A stretch of DNA of 64,000 bases. It comes from Aculops lycopersici (lineage: Eukaryota > Arthropoda > Arachnida > Trombidiformes > Eriophyidae). The stretch spans positions 7,432,276 to 7,496,275 of the forward strand of contig WNKI01000002.1 of the NCBI GenBank assembly GCA_015350385.1, read 5' to 3'. The notes beneath the pieces were generated by a model that did no database searches, was not told the DNA's origin, and was given only the letters and a program-made list of their open reading frames with translations. Numbering within the stretch: position 1 is the first letter of the stretch; the number at the start of each line of letters is the position of its first letter. Of the stretch, positions 44,041-57,313 are shown piece after piece. The position numbers and the translations under genes were made by a program.

Positions 44041-45870
44041 TGTGACACACACGGCGACTTTGGGTGGCTTGGTCGAGGTCTCTTCTTTAGTGGAGGGGAC
44101 TCGTGTAGAAGCAAATGACTGTCCACTTTGGCGGCAATTTAAAGAAGTGTGCTTCCAACAGAACAGTTTATGTCCTCCTCTTGCTCCTCTTGTCCCATTG
44201 TATTGACGGCAACTCTGGCCGTCAATTCAAGTGGCGCTTATGGTCAAGTTGGCAACATAGATTCTAACAGGTGGGCAACATTTTTCTCGTTGCCACCACA
44301 ACACAACTCAACTCAACATCATCATCATCCTAGAGTTCAAATGAGCAATTGGAGTAGCAGCTTCTTTCTTCCAACATTCTCCACGAGACAATCGAGATCC
44401 TGGATCATTTTTTCCTCGTCCTCCCCTCGTCCTTCTGGTCGCAACTGCTGCTCTTTTCCCCTCCGAATTAGAAGCGAAATTTCAACCTTTCGGGCGACAC
44501 TTCCCTCTACCGCTACTCCAATTGACTAGCATTGCGGAATTCAAATTTAGAGGGTTGCTCCCAAATTCAAGTGAGATTTTAGCCCAGCACTAGTAGCAAT
44601 GGTCCTAATTAACTGCTAGCAATAACTTTCTTCATTCTACATACACAGACTTAGAGCTAAAGGTAAAATGGCAACTCCCCTTCGTGAGAGCGAGCAGCAG
44701 CAACGATAGCGACAGAAACAAGGATTTAGGATCCGCCTCCATTTCCATATCCAATCTGAGGGGAAACGGAGCTCGCTACCTGATCCGCACGCAATATTTG
44801 GGCGCCGCATTTGTGGTTCCCTCAACTTTGGCCTGTGTTACTTGGATCACTATCCTCCTCCGGGATCATCATCAGCGTCATGAGTATCGTCCGTATCACC
44901 ATCATCAGGTGGTCGCAGTTTCGGGCGGCCAGTGGAGAGGAGAGGAGAAGAGAAGAGAGAAGAATAGAGTAAAAGAGAGAGAGAGAGGAAACAACGAGAG
45001 ACTCTATGGGCGCGCGCGAGCCACTTTACCTGGCTAAATGTTGAGCTGCTTCGCTGGTCGTCGTCGTCGTCGTCCACTTTGTCTTGATCGATCGTCATCC
45101 TGGTCAATGTCGTGCCACTACCGCCGCTCGTCTACAAATACTTTTCCGCTTCTTAATTCTAGCTCCAACTTGCGGAATAGGCGGTCGAGAGTTGGAAAAT
45201 TTGCAAATCATTTCTTTTTTGCAAAATCAATTATGTACTCCGGTGCGCAGCTCGGCTTGGTGCACAGAGAGCTGCCACTTGATGACAATTATCGCTTACC
45301 TGCTCCTTTTCCACTCTCTCTCTCTCTCTCACTCACTCGCTCGCTCGCTCACTCTAACTCTCAAGCAAATCGAATCAACTCGAGCGGCCACTTGAGCTTC
45401 CTCCTTTTGAAGCAGTGCAGTCTCCACCAGACTGCAAACTCATCAAGCAACAGAAAAGGAGAGAGAGTTCAAGTTGGCCTCTTGAGTTCTCTCGTAAATT
45501 AGGTTAACCTGCTCCCCTCTTTTTAACTGCTCACGTCGCGGTCCTCGTCGAAGTTGTAGTGAAAGTCGCCGTGGTCGGGGGATACAATGGAAGGAGGAGC
45601 AGGGATGACAACGGCCAGGTAAGTTGAAAAATTTACGCTCAATCGATGCGCAAAGGGGATCCCCGAGGAAACGAGGAAGTTGAAAATATGGCCCGGTGAA
45701 CGCGTTTAACTTTTCACCGCAAAGTGGGCGTTCCTATTGGTGGTTTGGTTCGAATTTAAACGCTCGCTGGTTGGTTGCCGGATCCGATCAAGTCAAGGAG
45801 TGTTTTGTTGTATCTCGCTTTCATCTGGTTTCCTTTGTCGAGACAAAGATAAAGAGTATCCTCTTATGGC

Positions 45871-45897
45871 GATGACTGCTCATCGTGAGCAGTCATC
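45871..45897. repeat. Hairpin with 12-bp arms and 3-base loop
   Basis: GATGACTGCTCA and TGAGCAGTCATC pair exactly around TCG. Confidence 0.85.
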
Positions 45898-48800
45898 ATG
45901 GTGTTGGAGTGGAAACCAGCCACAGTAGCAGCAGCGACAGTCAGGACACCGAAACAACTGATCGCAAATCGAGATAATTGGCAATGGTGCTGATTATGAT
46001 CCGCTGGCGACAGCGACGAGGACGACGACGACAACAACAACAACAACCGGAAGTTGGAAATATGAACACATCAGTGATTATAGAAACAGACGAGTCGTTA
46101 CTTTGTAATTTGATTCGATTGGAGAACAAAGACAAACTTTGGAGAACCGGAAGTCACCTGGCAAATTTAACTGCCTCCACGGAGTGTGGTCGTTTAATTC
46201 GATTTGCGCGCCACGTGCCGATAATGTGTCGCTGCGGCCCATTGGTGGTTACATTGTGAGGAAGTGACGTGGCGAAGTGATGCTGCCCCAAATGCAACTG
46301 CCACATTTGCCGCCACCACCACCACCACAAACGACTGAAAAGTTAAAGAGTTGCCCTCGAGGGTTGGGGGCCAAGTTTAGGGCATAGAGGAGTTCGGGGT
46401 AGACGTTTTGAGGGAAAGCAACGGAGCGAGAGTGCAAACGAGCATCGAATGTCATTATGGTCGCCATTAAGCGACCGTTAGGATGGTAGTCTTTATATTT
46501 GACTCAAAAGCACGCCATTCATTTGATGGCAGCTGATGCGATGGGTGCGAAACTTGCATTACGCCACACAACACCACCATTGAATTTTGAGCCCGCTAGC
46601 CGCAAACTGGAGGCGACAAGAGGCCAATTTACATAATAATTCAATTGTATGAGCAGCCAGCATTTCTGTTGGCGCCTCTGCTGCTCACTTGGAGCAAGTT
46701 GTTTGCTTTCCACAAAGTTGAGACAAATTTGCTACTGTTTAGTTTTAGGATGCGGCGAGAGGAAGAGGAGACAAGTTGACCAGGAGGCAATAGAATTACA
46801 TAACATTGAACAGGATGAGAATTGAGCCAGCAGCTACGACTTCAAATGCGCAAACTAATCTATTGGTGGTGGTTTTGGCACCAAAACTATGACTTATTTG
46901 TGGTTGTGTGACAAGGGTTTTGCTTTTGAACCTCTTTGCAAGTGAAATGAAATGCAATGCAACGGAAGGAGCGAAATGAGCAGTCTGAGCGCTTCCTAGT
47001 CTGTATCTGATTGGTCAACAGACTCGATTGACTCTCTTTCCTTCTCGACTAAACCAAACTAAATCCCGCCCGAACAACGACCACCAGACCCACAAGAATG
47101 TTTGCTCATTTAACTGACCAATTGACCAACCGGCCAGCTAGTCAATCGGTGGACATGATACAGAACAAACAGACCAACACAGGCCACCGGAAATTCGAGT
47201 CCCTCTGTCTTCCGTGAGCAAGTGGCGCCCGGGGTGACCATTGCTATTGCGATCGCTGGTGGTTGTTGCTCGTATTGTTGTTGTTGTTGTAGCCAAGAGC
47301 GTTAGTTAATCATTTGGATTGTTTATTGTTATTGCGCAATGGTTTTATTATCTCGCCGCCACCGACTTCATTGCCACTAGCTTTCCCGAAGCAGCAGCCG
47401 GGCTCGCTCCAATTTACCCGGCGTCGCAAAGTGTGTTACTCGTTACGTAACAACAACAACAACAACAACCACATTGACTGTCTCTCTATCCGTTTGTCTG
47501 TTTGTCTGTTGTCCGCCGCGACTGAAACCGAAACTTAATCAGCTGATTGGAGTTTTAGTGCTGCTAGTTTTAGCCTCCCCTTCATCGTCCAACTCCAAAG
47601 ATCAACTCCACAAAAGGCTATCAGCTCGCAAACCACTTGTTCCTTGCAACAGAATGATAACCTGTGTGGTCTCGCCGGCTGCGACGTTTGTCATCTACCT
47701 GTCGACTTTACCTGCTAACCCGCCGTCGGCCAACTAGCGCGAGCCAATCAAGCAAAGGCCGAGCGAGACAGAGAGAGAGAGAGAGAAGAGATTGGTCGGC
47801 CTTAGTTTATCGGCTGGCCGAAAAAGAGCAACAGCAAAGGAATCAGCGTCCGGCTGTCTGATCAAGTGGCAAATGTGATGGCCGAAGCATCAAATGGCAG
47901 CGCCAGATTCACCGACCATTACGATTATTATGGCCAGCTAGCTTTGGCTGGCCACTTTTTTGATGAGCTCTCCTCGGCCTGCAACTGGCGGCACTTGTTT
48001 GTTGTTTTTGCTCACTCGCTGGCATCCGCTTCTTATCTGGCGCCACTAGTTCTAATAGAAACAGACTGTCATTTTTGTAAGCATTACTCGACTCGAGTGT
48101 CCGATTGAGATGGCGATAAAACAAAGAATTTGTCCGCTTCAAGGTATCGTGGACGTGGTCGTCGTGGTAGTAGTCTAATTTGGGTACCTGAGTTGAGGGT
48201 AACCTGAGACAAAAGGTCGTCAGGAAACAGGAAATCAGGTGTATTAGTTGGTTATAGAATGATGAGTCGCAGTTGCAAAGGTGAACATCGCGCACAAACA
48301 TACACGCGCGCGATTAATTAACACACACACTTCATGCTACCTGCTTTGGTTTTACGCATTCAATATCACTTCCAACGACCGATAGGCCATCTTATAGGTG
48401 TTCAGGTAAAGTCAGTGGCCAACATCTAACACAACCACATCCAAGAGTGTGGCGGCTAAAATGTGTCATGATTTACAATGGACGACTAGCGACAATAGAA
48501 TCAAACGAGAGCATTAGTCGGCGGCTATGTTAGTGGCAGTGGCGTCCGCGTTGACGGTTGTTATAATGCGACAGCGGCGGCAAACTACAAACGAAATTAT
48601 TATTCCCGAATGGAAGTTGTTGGCGCTGTCAATGATGAAAAAGTCCCAAAGTCAGCGCTGCCTCTCCAGTTGGAGTTGATCAATTTACCTGCTTTTTAAG
48701 TCAGGTTAAATGGTCGAGTTCTGAGTGCAAGCGGCAGGTATAACAGAAAACAATGAGGCGACAAAAAACATTGACTGAAAGAGAGAGAGAGAGAGAGAGG

Positions 48801-49875
48801 GACTAAAAAACGGACTTTGTCGCCGACTTTGGGTTTTATGCAAATGAATTTGCCACTTCTATTCTCTCCACTCTAATAGATGGAGGAGTTTTCTTTTATT
48901 TTATTGGCAGATACCATTGCCGCTGATCACTTGAAATTTTAAAGTTTAAAACTACCACTACCTCTACCACTAGCGACTGCTGGTGCTGCCATGCGACGGC
49001 CACTTTACCTGAGGCGAGCAAGGTTTTGATCTAGTTGGCCCACCTCAAGCCTCTATTTGGTTGCCCTTTGAAGTGAGCCTCTCTTTTGTCGTCTTCTCGT
49101 TGATTGTGAGCATCGATTCGAGTGGAGCCGAACAGAATAGAAACAAAATGGTGGCATCACAAGGACACATCCGTTGCTGCCGCCACCGCAATTCTGCGCT
49201 TGATTGATGAGCTTGGCGATTTAGTGGAGCTGCATCGAGATTTTTGCCTGTAGAGGAGGAGCACTTTTTGCGCTGTTCGCTGTAGGCAAACAACCACTTG
49301 CTGCTGCTGCTGCAAGTGTTTGTTGCCGGAGCTAGCGTTAGAGTTGCGTGGTGGAGAAAGAGCAAAGAGTGGATTGCATATAGACAACCATGAATGTCAA
49401 TGGACTTGTCTCTGAGTCTCTCAAACTCTCATTCGTCATCCAAAATCGTCGACATGACCTTTAAATACAACGAGATCAGCGAGCCGACGCTATGGGCTCG
49501 CAGTTCTTATTATAGTCCTTTGCCGCCGTCATAATCACTCGTCGTCGTCGTCTTTTTGCTTTGCTTGTGATTCTTCGATCACATCAGCAGTCTCAAAGAG
49601 ACAAGTCGAGTAGCTTGCTTGCTTGTGATGTAACTGATGCATCAGCAACACAAAGGCCGCCGCCGAAACTAACATTAACCCCGAGGGACTCACACATCCA
49701 TCCATTCATCCATCTGTATCTGTATCTGTATCTGTATCGGTGTCTGTGCCTGTGTCTGTATCTTTACCTGTGTGTGTGCGTGGATGTGGATGTGGATGTG
49801 GATGGGGATTTGGCGGCGAAGAGACATCCGATTACAGGTGCACACCTGTGCTCAGTGTCTCACGCCAACCTTTTG

Positions 49876-49896
49876 AGCTGCTACAGTGTAGCAGCT
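49876..49896. repeat. Hairpin with 9-bp arms (first of a tandem pair)
   Basis: AGCTGCTAC and GTAGCAGCT pair exactly around AGT. Confidence 0.85.
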
Positions 49897-49903
49897 GGGT
49901 GAT

Positions 49904-49927
49904 TGGCTAGCCTCTGGAGGCTAGCCA
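49904..49927. repeat. Hairpin with 10-bp arms (second of a tandem pair)
   Basis: TGGCTAGCCT and AGGCTAGCCA pair exactly around CTGG, only seven bases after the previous hairpin. Confidence 0.85.
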
Positions 49928-52544
49928 CTGGCCAGCAGCAGCAACAAAGCATTTGCCTTCCAGTTTGTTGGGGCAACTTTTTTACTTTGCTCACTTGCGA
50001 GAAGATCGAGAGACGGCAAAAGTCGATCAGAGTCATGAAGTTGAAGTTCAGTTGCCATCGAGTTGCATCATCGCAGATTAATCTTGTGGACGACAACAAC
50101 GTCGACCGCGTCTAAGAGGGAGAGAGAGAGAGAGAGACCAACGAAGTGGTCGATAGAATCTTAAATAATTTTGATTGATTAGTCAACAGAGAGAACTCGG
50201 CGCTCATGATCTTGGCTTCTTGTGATCTTACCTGAGCTTCCGCCCTCCAGCCCGATATCCCGAGGGCTCGCCAGCAACCACTTGTTGTTGCCATTTCTTC
50301 CCTGCTCGCATGCACAAACCTACAGGCAACGCGCGAGCCACTGCCATTGCAAATGCGCCGGCGCCGGCTAATTAATCCGACTAAAGTGGACAGCAAGCTG
50401 GCGCGCGCCGCAAAGAGTCTCCACTGCGTCACCATTGAGTCAGCATTGTGAAGTTGCCGCCGCCGCCGCTGCTGCCTCCAGTCGGGCAGCGGCATGACTT
50501 GTGTTGACGCACGCGGCGCTGCGCCATCGTTGATCCACCCGGCGCGCTCCCCCTCCTACCTGCCGACTGTGCATTTCAAATGAGCAGCCGGCGTTGTGCG
50601 TTAGTTAGCGAGGTTGAGTCCATTGAGTTGGCCAATCGAACTGAATGTTTGTCCGTCGTCAGCCGCTCGTACCGTGAATCTTGGTTTCCCTATCCTTTTT
50701 AGCCGATGCATCGCCTTCCTTCCTCCCAACTGAGACTGCATCGTCGTCGTGGTCGTCGTCGTCAACGTCGTCACCTGTGCTATGCCATTGCGTGATCCCT
50801 CTGGCTGAGCCACTAACAGCGACTGGCGCCATCGTCCATCTCGTGAGCATCCAGTGGTCCAGTCGTCGCCTTAAATTTACTCGACTCCACCAATAGAAGA
50901 GCTAGTCCATTGAGATTTAGTTGAACTTTGCGACTCCATTCAGCGAAGCCGCCGATCATGAGGCAGCGGCGGCGGCGACGGCGGCAAAAGATGATGATGA
51001 TCAACTTTTTAGCGCCAGCTAAAGCGAGAGTCGGGACAGGTAAAGTCGCCACACTGGCCATTCGTTGTTGTTGTTGTTGTTGGCCTTTTCTATTGGCCAT
51101 ACAGTAACAACACAAATCATGGTAATGAGATTTGCCACTCGTCGCCGTCGACTGGCGATGGGCCGTCCCTAACAGAAGCCGGTAAAGTTGCGCCACTTTC
51201 AAGTTGTCCATTCAAGATTGGCAGTACTTTTGATTCAAGTTGAGTGCAAATGGCAACTCCTCGACGACGAGGAGATTCATCGCCGAAAGAAGAAAAGAGA
51301 ATAGAGAGGAGAAAATTCCTCGGGTTCGGAATTAGAAATCGATAGTAATAATAATGATAATAAAAACATCGTCGCAGTTGTGTGCAGCCTAAGCAGCTAG
51401 CAGCAGTGGTAGTCGTCGTCGTCGTCGTGGCACAACTCGTCAAAAAGAACGCTGTCTTTTGGTTATTTAACGGACAGGTAAGTGGCAGCGGCAGCAGCAT
51501 CAGCGGCCAACAGGTGGCCATGCACCGCCGGCTACTTTTAGTGCTGATTCAATGGCGATGCTTCAAACTAAAGAAGAGAGAGAGAGAGAGAGAGAGAGAA
51601 TCGATTGGCTAACGAGCGGCACAAGCCAACAACAGTAACCAAACGACTTCCGCCGCAATGAATAGAACTTCCACCTGTTCCACACCAAAGGCATCAGGTG
51701 ATCATCATAAACTCGTCTAGTTCATTGATGAGCCAGAGTAAAAAGCTCATGCGAAGTCAATTGAGCTCTTGGAATCTCCTCAATTCTATTTAAAGGTTGC
51801 AAAGTTTTATTATCATTATTATTTTCATTATCAAATTATTGATGAGCTTCCCCACTCCTTTATTATAGTCTTCCTCCTCTTACATCTCCCCTCCTCCATC
51901 GCAATCGATTGTGTCCTCTGCAGCCGATACCGCCGCCGCCGCCGGTGACTCAACAACTCGGTTGACGACGCCGATGCTTAGTTTATAACTTGAAGCTCGC
52001 CGTGGTCGCCACAAAAGTTTGGACACTTTGCGACTTCGGCGAGCCTCAAACTGGGCAGCTGAACAGCGAGTTTATTGTCTAAGGTCATAGCACAACATTA
52101 CACCATAGTTTTAGGATAGAGCCGCCCAGTGGAGATTTGCTTTATATATATAACCAGCGCTCGCGGCTATATATATATATATAGTTATGGTTACAGTTAA
52201 CGAGGCGAGTGTTGTGTTTTCTCTCTGTGCATGTGAGTGAGTGAGTGTATCCATTGTGCTTCCATTCATCCACTCGAGGCCGTTCATTCAGTAGATCGAG
52301 CGGCAACCACCTTGCGCATTTCCATTCATTCATTTATCTATTCACCAATGTGTGTGTGTGTGTGTGTGTGAGTGTTTCTGGCTATTTTAGATCCATTCGG
52401 TCGTTGCCACTCGTTCAAGGTTACGATCTTCGCGCTAGAATCTCCGCCTACCCGCTACAATGCGGACTGAGTGTCCATTTTGATAGACTCGCTCGATCTG
52501 ATTATTACTCAGCTTGATAGTGACCACAAATGTTGCGGCCAATC

Positions 52545-52583
52545 ACATTACTTACCTATGAGCCAGGGGGCATTAAGTAATGT
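52545..52583. repeat. Inverted repeat with 10-bp arms
   Basis: ACATTACTTA and TAAGTAATGT pair exactly around a 19-base spacer. Confidence 0.8.
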
Positions 52584-53085
52584 AAGTCTTCGCTCGAGAG
52601 ACGGACGACAAATTCCAACTGCAGAATACAGTTTAGTCCTGCAGTCTAAATAAGACACCCACCCACACACACGAATCGATCCGCTTCTTCCGGTCGGTGG
52701 TTTATTTTTTGGCGCCGGTACTGCTGCTGCTCAGTGTCGTAATCACGTTCGCAAATTTGTTGGACGATTCATGTGAGACGAGCGAAAGAGGGAGGCAAAC
52801 AAACGGTTAGAGAGTGGAGGAAGACAGAGAGACTCAAATGAGCAGTTCGCAAATGCAAACCGACAAAATCCGACGGCGGGGATTTGCATAGGAGGCGAGA
52901 TCACTTGTCTGCCAGTCGAAGCGTAAGGAATCAAGTCGCGCTTCTTTACGCAGTTGGCCTCGCGAGCTCCACAGAAGTTGGCGGTTAATTTCCTGGAGGG
53001 AGGGCGACTAAATCCAAATGCAAGCAAGACACGCGAACAGACGAGAGGAGATATCAAGTTTAGTGTGAAAAGCTTGCAAGTTGAA

Positions 53086-53115
53086 TCAAAGTGAGCAGCG
53101 ACTTGCTCACTTTGA
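53086..53115. repeat. Hairpin with 12-bp arms, left arm repeated 140 bases on
   Basis: TCAAAGTGAGCA and TGCTCACTTTGA pair exactly around six bases. The 15-base word GAATCAAAGTGAGCA at 53083 recurs exactly at 53223. Confidence 0.85.
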
Positions 53116-54065
53116 CGTCATTTAAGATGCAAAAGACGCGCGGCGCGTCAAATTCACCCTCCACTCGGCAGCTTACATCTCGCATCTTCCGTTTAGAAGA
53201 AGTTGAAATGTTGCTCGTCCTCGAATCAAAGTGAGCAACTCGCTGGCTGCTTCCCTCTCTATCTGTCTCTTTCCCCTGGAAACAGTAGCGCATATCAGAT
53301 GAAAGTTGAGCTCAATGTTCTACATTGATGTAGTGGTTGGTCAGGATTGCATTTGCGATTGCAGTCGCGCAATCAATTTATAGCACCGACATCGAGACCA
53401 AAACCATAGAGAAAATCACGCGCACCTAGTGGCTCTCGGCGGCGTGCGCCCTTAAACAATATGTGCTACTCCATCGTCTTGTGCATGCGTCTATGGTATT
53501 GGTTTCTCGTATTGGTAAAGCCCTCCTCTATTGGTATCCGTATTGCTAAGGAAGAGACTTTGTGTAGCGGCTACCACCACACAACCTACATGTAATTGGA
53601 TTGGCTCCTCTGGCGCTCCCTTGCCCGCGGCGTCGCTAGGTGCCCAGTGAGCAGCGAGAGGAAGCGCGAGTGTGAGACGACGTGCACTTCCAGTTGGCGA
53701 CCAATAACCATAATGAGCAGGCGACGCTTGATTGACTGCAACCACCACCACCACCACCGCAGCGACCGCAACTGAAAGTCCAACCGGAAGTCCACTTCTA
53801 AGGCCCCGGGGGCAGAACAAGTGGTTGGAGCAAATTAGCCGGCTGGTTGAGGAGAGTTTTCCAAAGTTTAGCGGATGCTCACTCTCTTCTGGCGCTGGAC
53901 AACGGCAACGATTGTTGTATTGTCTTGGCTGGTGGCGTATTTTCCAGTTGGACACCAACCACCTGAGCGGCTAGCTTCTTCTAGAATCCTCACCATCATC
54001 GTCATTTTCAATGAGTTCTCTCGGTTTTGCTTGCTTCGTTTGGGTAATTGAATTTGTTTTTGCGC

Positions 54066-54066
<1 letters not shown>

Positions 54067-54139
<73 letters not shown>
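54067..54139. repeat. (AC)n microsatellite, 73 bp
   Basis: Uninterrupted AC dinucleotide, the longest perfect dinucleotide tract in the window. Confidence 0.98.
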
Positions 54140-54140
<1 letters not shown>

Positions 54141-57100
54141 CGAGAATCCAATGAGACACATGGCCGACTGCAGTCTACGGCACCATTGTCAAACTGTGGA
54201 AAATATATCTGCTCCCAGCGAGAAACGGAGAGGATGACGCAAATTTCGACCAAAAGTTAGATTGGTGATGAGCGGAAGAGATAATTTTCCAAACGTTTCA
54301 AGCTCCCAAATTTTGTCTTGCTGTGTGTTTGTGTGAGAGCTAGAGTTGGAGGGAACCGCAAGCAAACTAACTCCAGTGGCCAACAAGCATAATTTCATTG
54401 CTGTTTGATTTCCGTCTTGCGTGCCCCGTTAGTTTATTGCAATGGTTTTTTCCTGCCTCCTCTCTCTCCAACTGGTTGCTTTTGCACAAATCCAACCTAG
54501 TTCATCTAACCTAGTGACCTGATATGTCATTAGGTTTCGATGTTGCGATAGCTTACGGCGACCGATGAGCCATAGCGGCGAGCAGTAAAAACTAACTGTT
54601 TTTGAAACAATTTTTTGTTCTCATGTAAATCATGATATCTCTAGATTCTTGTCACTAGTCAACGAGGCGCACGCACATAGCAAATTAATCATCCTTTTGG
54701 CCACCGGTGGTTTGTAGTTTCATCTATCTATCTATTCATCTGTTTGCCTGGTGTCTGTAGTTGAGCAGGAGTTGAAGCAAAGCGCGCGCATCGCTCGATT
54801 GCCCCAACGACCCTAGGTGCCCCCTGTGTTTGCGTGTATTGTGTGTATTGTGTGTTTTAGTGTGAGATTTCCTGAGCTGTGCGACTCTGTGCTCGCTTTT
54901 TTCTTATCGGACTGAGGAGAGGAAACAAGAAAAAAAACTAGTGCCTACTAGAGACTCGAGAGATCATCGCTTGCACACTCACACCTCGGCGCCACTTTGC
55001 GACGGATGTTGCGCAATCCGATTGGAAGTCTTGAGAGGTGATAAGACTAGTGGACTAGTTGGGGAAAGAGAAGGAGAGGGAGTGTAACAACACATACGGC
55101 GGCGCAAACAAGCAGATTAGCCGCACTAATGATTTCAATTAGTCTTCTCGCTCGCTAACCGGAACACCAGGACGCGAACGCCGAGTTAACGATCACTGCA
55201 ACCACTCCACTGGCGGCCGATGGATTACTTTCCGCTTTTCTCGGGATTGTTGTTGGTGGTGGTGAGCAAAAAACTTAGGCGCTAGTTGGTACGCAGCAAA
55301 AACGTCGTCCACATGGAACAGCGGCGGCCACTGCAACTGAAATTGCAACGGAACCACCTCCACCGAAAGTTGCGTAACAAATGGATTCACTTGACTGAAA
55401 AATTGGCCACCAAACTCTCGGTGCCAGCGAGACTCTAGTGCCATTATTCTGGGCAGCTAGTCGTCGTAGTCGTTTTATCGAAAAAAGAAGAAGGCAGAAG
55501 CAAGAAGGGGAGTCCATTAATAATTCACACGCGCCGCCGCCGAGGGACTGCGCCAGGCGGACGTTGCGTAATCGCCGGCCATCATCATCATCGTCGTCGT
55601 CGTTGGACAAGCAATGTAACACTTTGCGCTCCGATGGTCACTGCAGTTTCTTTCCTCCTTTTCTGGCCTCGCTATTTGTTGTTTCTACTGCGACTCTCAC
55701 TTTTTCTAACAAAATAAAATAGCACCCGAACAGGACGAGAAACAAGGGCCGGCGAGAGACAAGGAGACAATGTGTTGGCAGTTCCGGTGGTTGAATGGGA
55801 GGCTGTGGTATAGTTTTATTTAGTTTTCTTTTTTCAACGACACGAGCGAGCGAAAGAGCAAGCGACATGTCATCTCCAAGTGGGAGAATCATTAATTATT
55901 ATCCAATTTGTGGCCTTGTTGTAGCAATTCCTTTCGCTTTTATCTTGCGCAAACAAGAGCAGAGAGGAAAAAATAGAACAGACGACGAGAAAAAAACAAC
56001 TGAGCAACGGCAACCACTTGTTCGGCGCTCTCAGCGCCGTGAGCGCCCAACGCAAAAGTGGCCACTCAATCTATCTGTCGCTGCCGAAGCCACTGGTGCC
56101 GCTGCCAGCGTTGCTGCTGCTGCTGCTGCTAGCGACTCTTGAGCCAGAGCAAGTGGTTGGCGCCAGACGCAAGGGCAATCAATGCGACAGTCGTCCGGTG
56201 AAAAATGATCATTGCACCACTTTACTGCGCCACCTCACAACCACCAAGCGGCAGTTCAGTAATCAAATTGAATGATTTCATTCATCCATTCCACCGACTT
56301 GCAAGTTGATTGTGTCAAATCAAACTATCGACGACTATTTTTTGTTGCCGTTGCCGCGGCTCGATTGCTGTAAGTGAAGCAAAGTAAGCTGAACAAAACT
56401 TGACAAGCAATCTGGTGTGAGCTCACTTTCATTTACTTACCTGGCGGAGCAACGGCAGAAATGCGAACAAAATAAAGCGCAGCCAACTAATTCAATTTAA
56501 AGCCGGCTATTTTCATCCACAAGAAAAAGTCAACTTTTTTTTAAAAGTATTCCCCTCCTATTACATAATATAATCCTTTGCCTTTGGGGCGGCCTCGCTT
56601 CGAGTTTGGCGCACCGACGCGTGATAATGTTCTAAGCAATCCTGTGCTCTCTTTTCACCGTTGTTGTTGTTGCGCAACCTTTTGGCCACCGGAAGTAATC
56701 GCGCACAGATGCGTTGAATCGCTTTTGAGCTCGCCGGAGACTGTCGCTAGGTAAACGTGGGCGAAATGCAATTTGTTTGAAACTCCCTATACCGAGTTTG
56801 CGCTTCTTGAGTTCAGAGTCTCGAGTCTAGCGTTTGGAGTTTAGACCAAAATGGGGAACTGAATTTGGAGGCGCAAAATAATCCATTAGGATAATTTCAT
56901 GGCATCTGCACAAATTTAAGCGGTTAAAGTCGGAGCTAACACTTGTTCTGGCTGCTCGTGGTGGTTGTATGGCGCGTGAGGCCGGAAACCAAAGAGAGCA
57001 GTCATCTTTAAGCTGCTGCTTTTGCTCCTTGTGCACAAGGAGTTATCGCGATTCACTTCCATTGAATCTAGATCAACAGCAACAACAATCGCTGCCACGC

Positions 57101-57273
57101 CGAGGACGACTAAACCCATACCGACACCAATGCGAATCAATTGTGCGCAAATTGCTCCTTCTAGCGAACCGAAAAGCGCAAATCCCGTGCATGCAAAAGC
57201 TTGTAGATTTGAGAGTTGAAACAGGAAAGGAGGAAGCATTACAATTTTTGTTTTGTGTTGAAATTGTCAATGG

Positions 57274-57275
<2 letters not shown>

Positions 57276-57306
<31 letters not shown>
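57276..57306. repeat. (CT)n microsatellite
   Basis: About 31 bases of CT. Confidence 0.95.

Positions 57307-57313
<7 letters not shown>

Larger units (their letters stand above)
37532..45000. other. Non-coding 5' flank of disco, proximal part
   Basis: No gene could be supported. The first few hundred bases should contain the disco promoter and 5' UTR. The rest carries GATTGG, ATT, ACG, TTC and TGGGA simple repeats, a perfect 21-bp-arm hairpin at 41957-42003, and four CAGGTAA words including an exact inverted pair at 41478. Frames at 39.3-39.9 kb and 41.4-41.8 kb are open by chance. Confidence 0.55.
45001..54000. other. Non-coding 5' flank of disco, middle part
   Basis: No gene could be supported. 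Eleven CAGGTAA words occur, seven of them between 48.40 and 51.48 kb. Several perfect short hairpins are present (45871, 49876, 49904, 52545, 53086). Simple repeats are mostly CT, GA and CGT. No splice-bounded frame with a recognisable protein was found on either strand. Confidence 0.55.
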
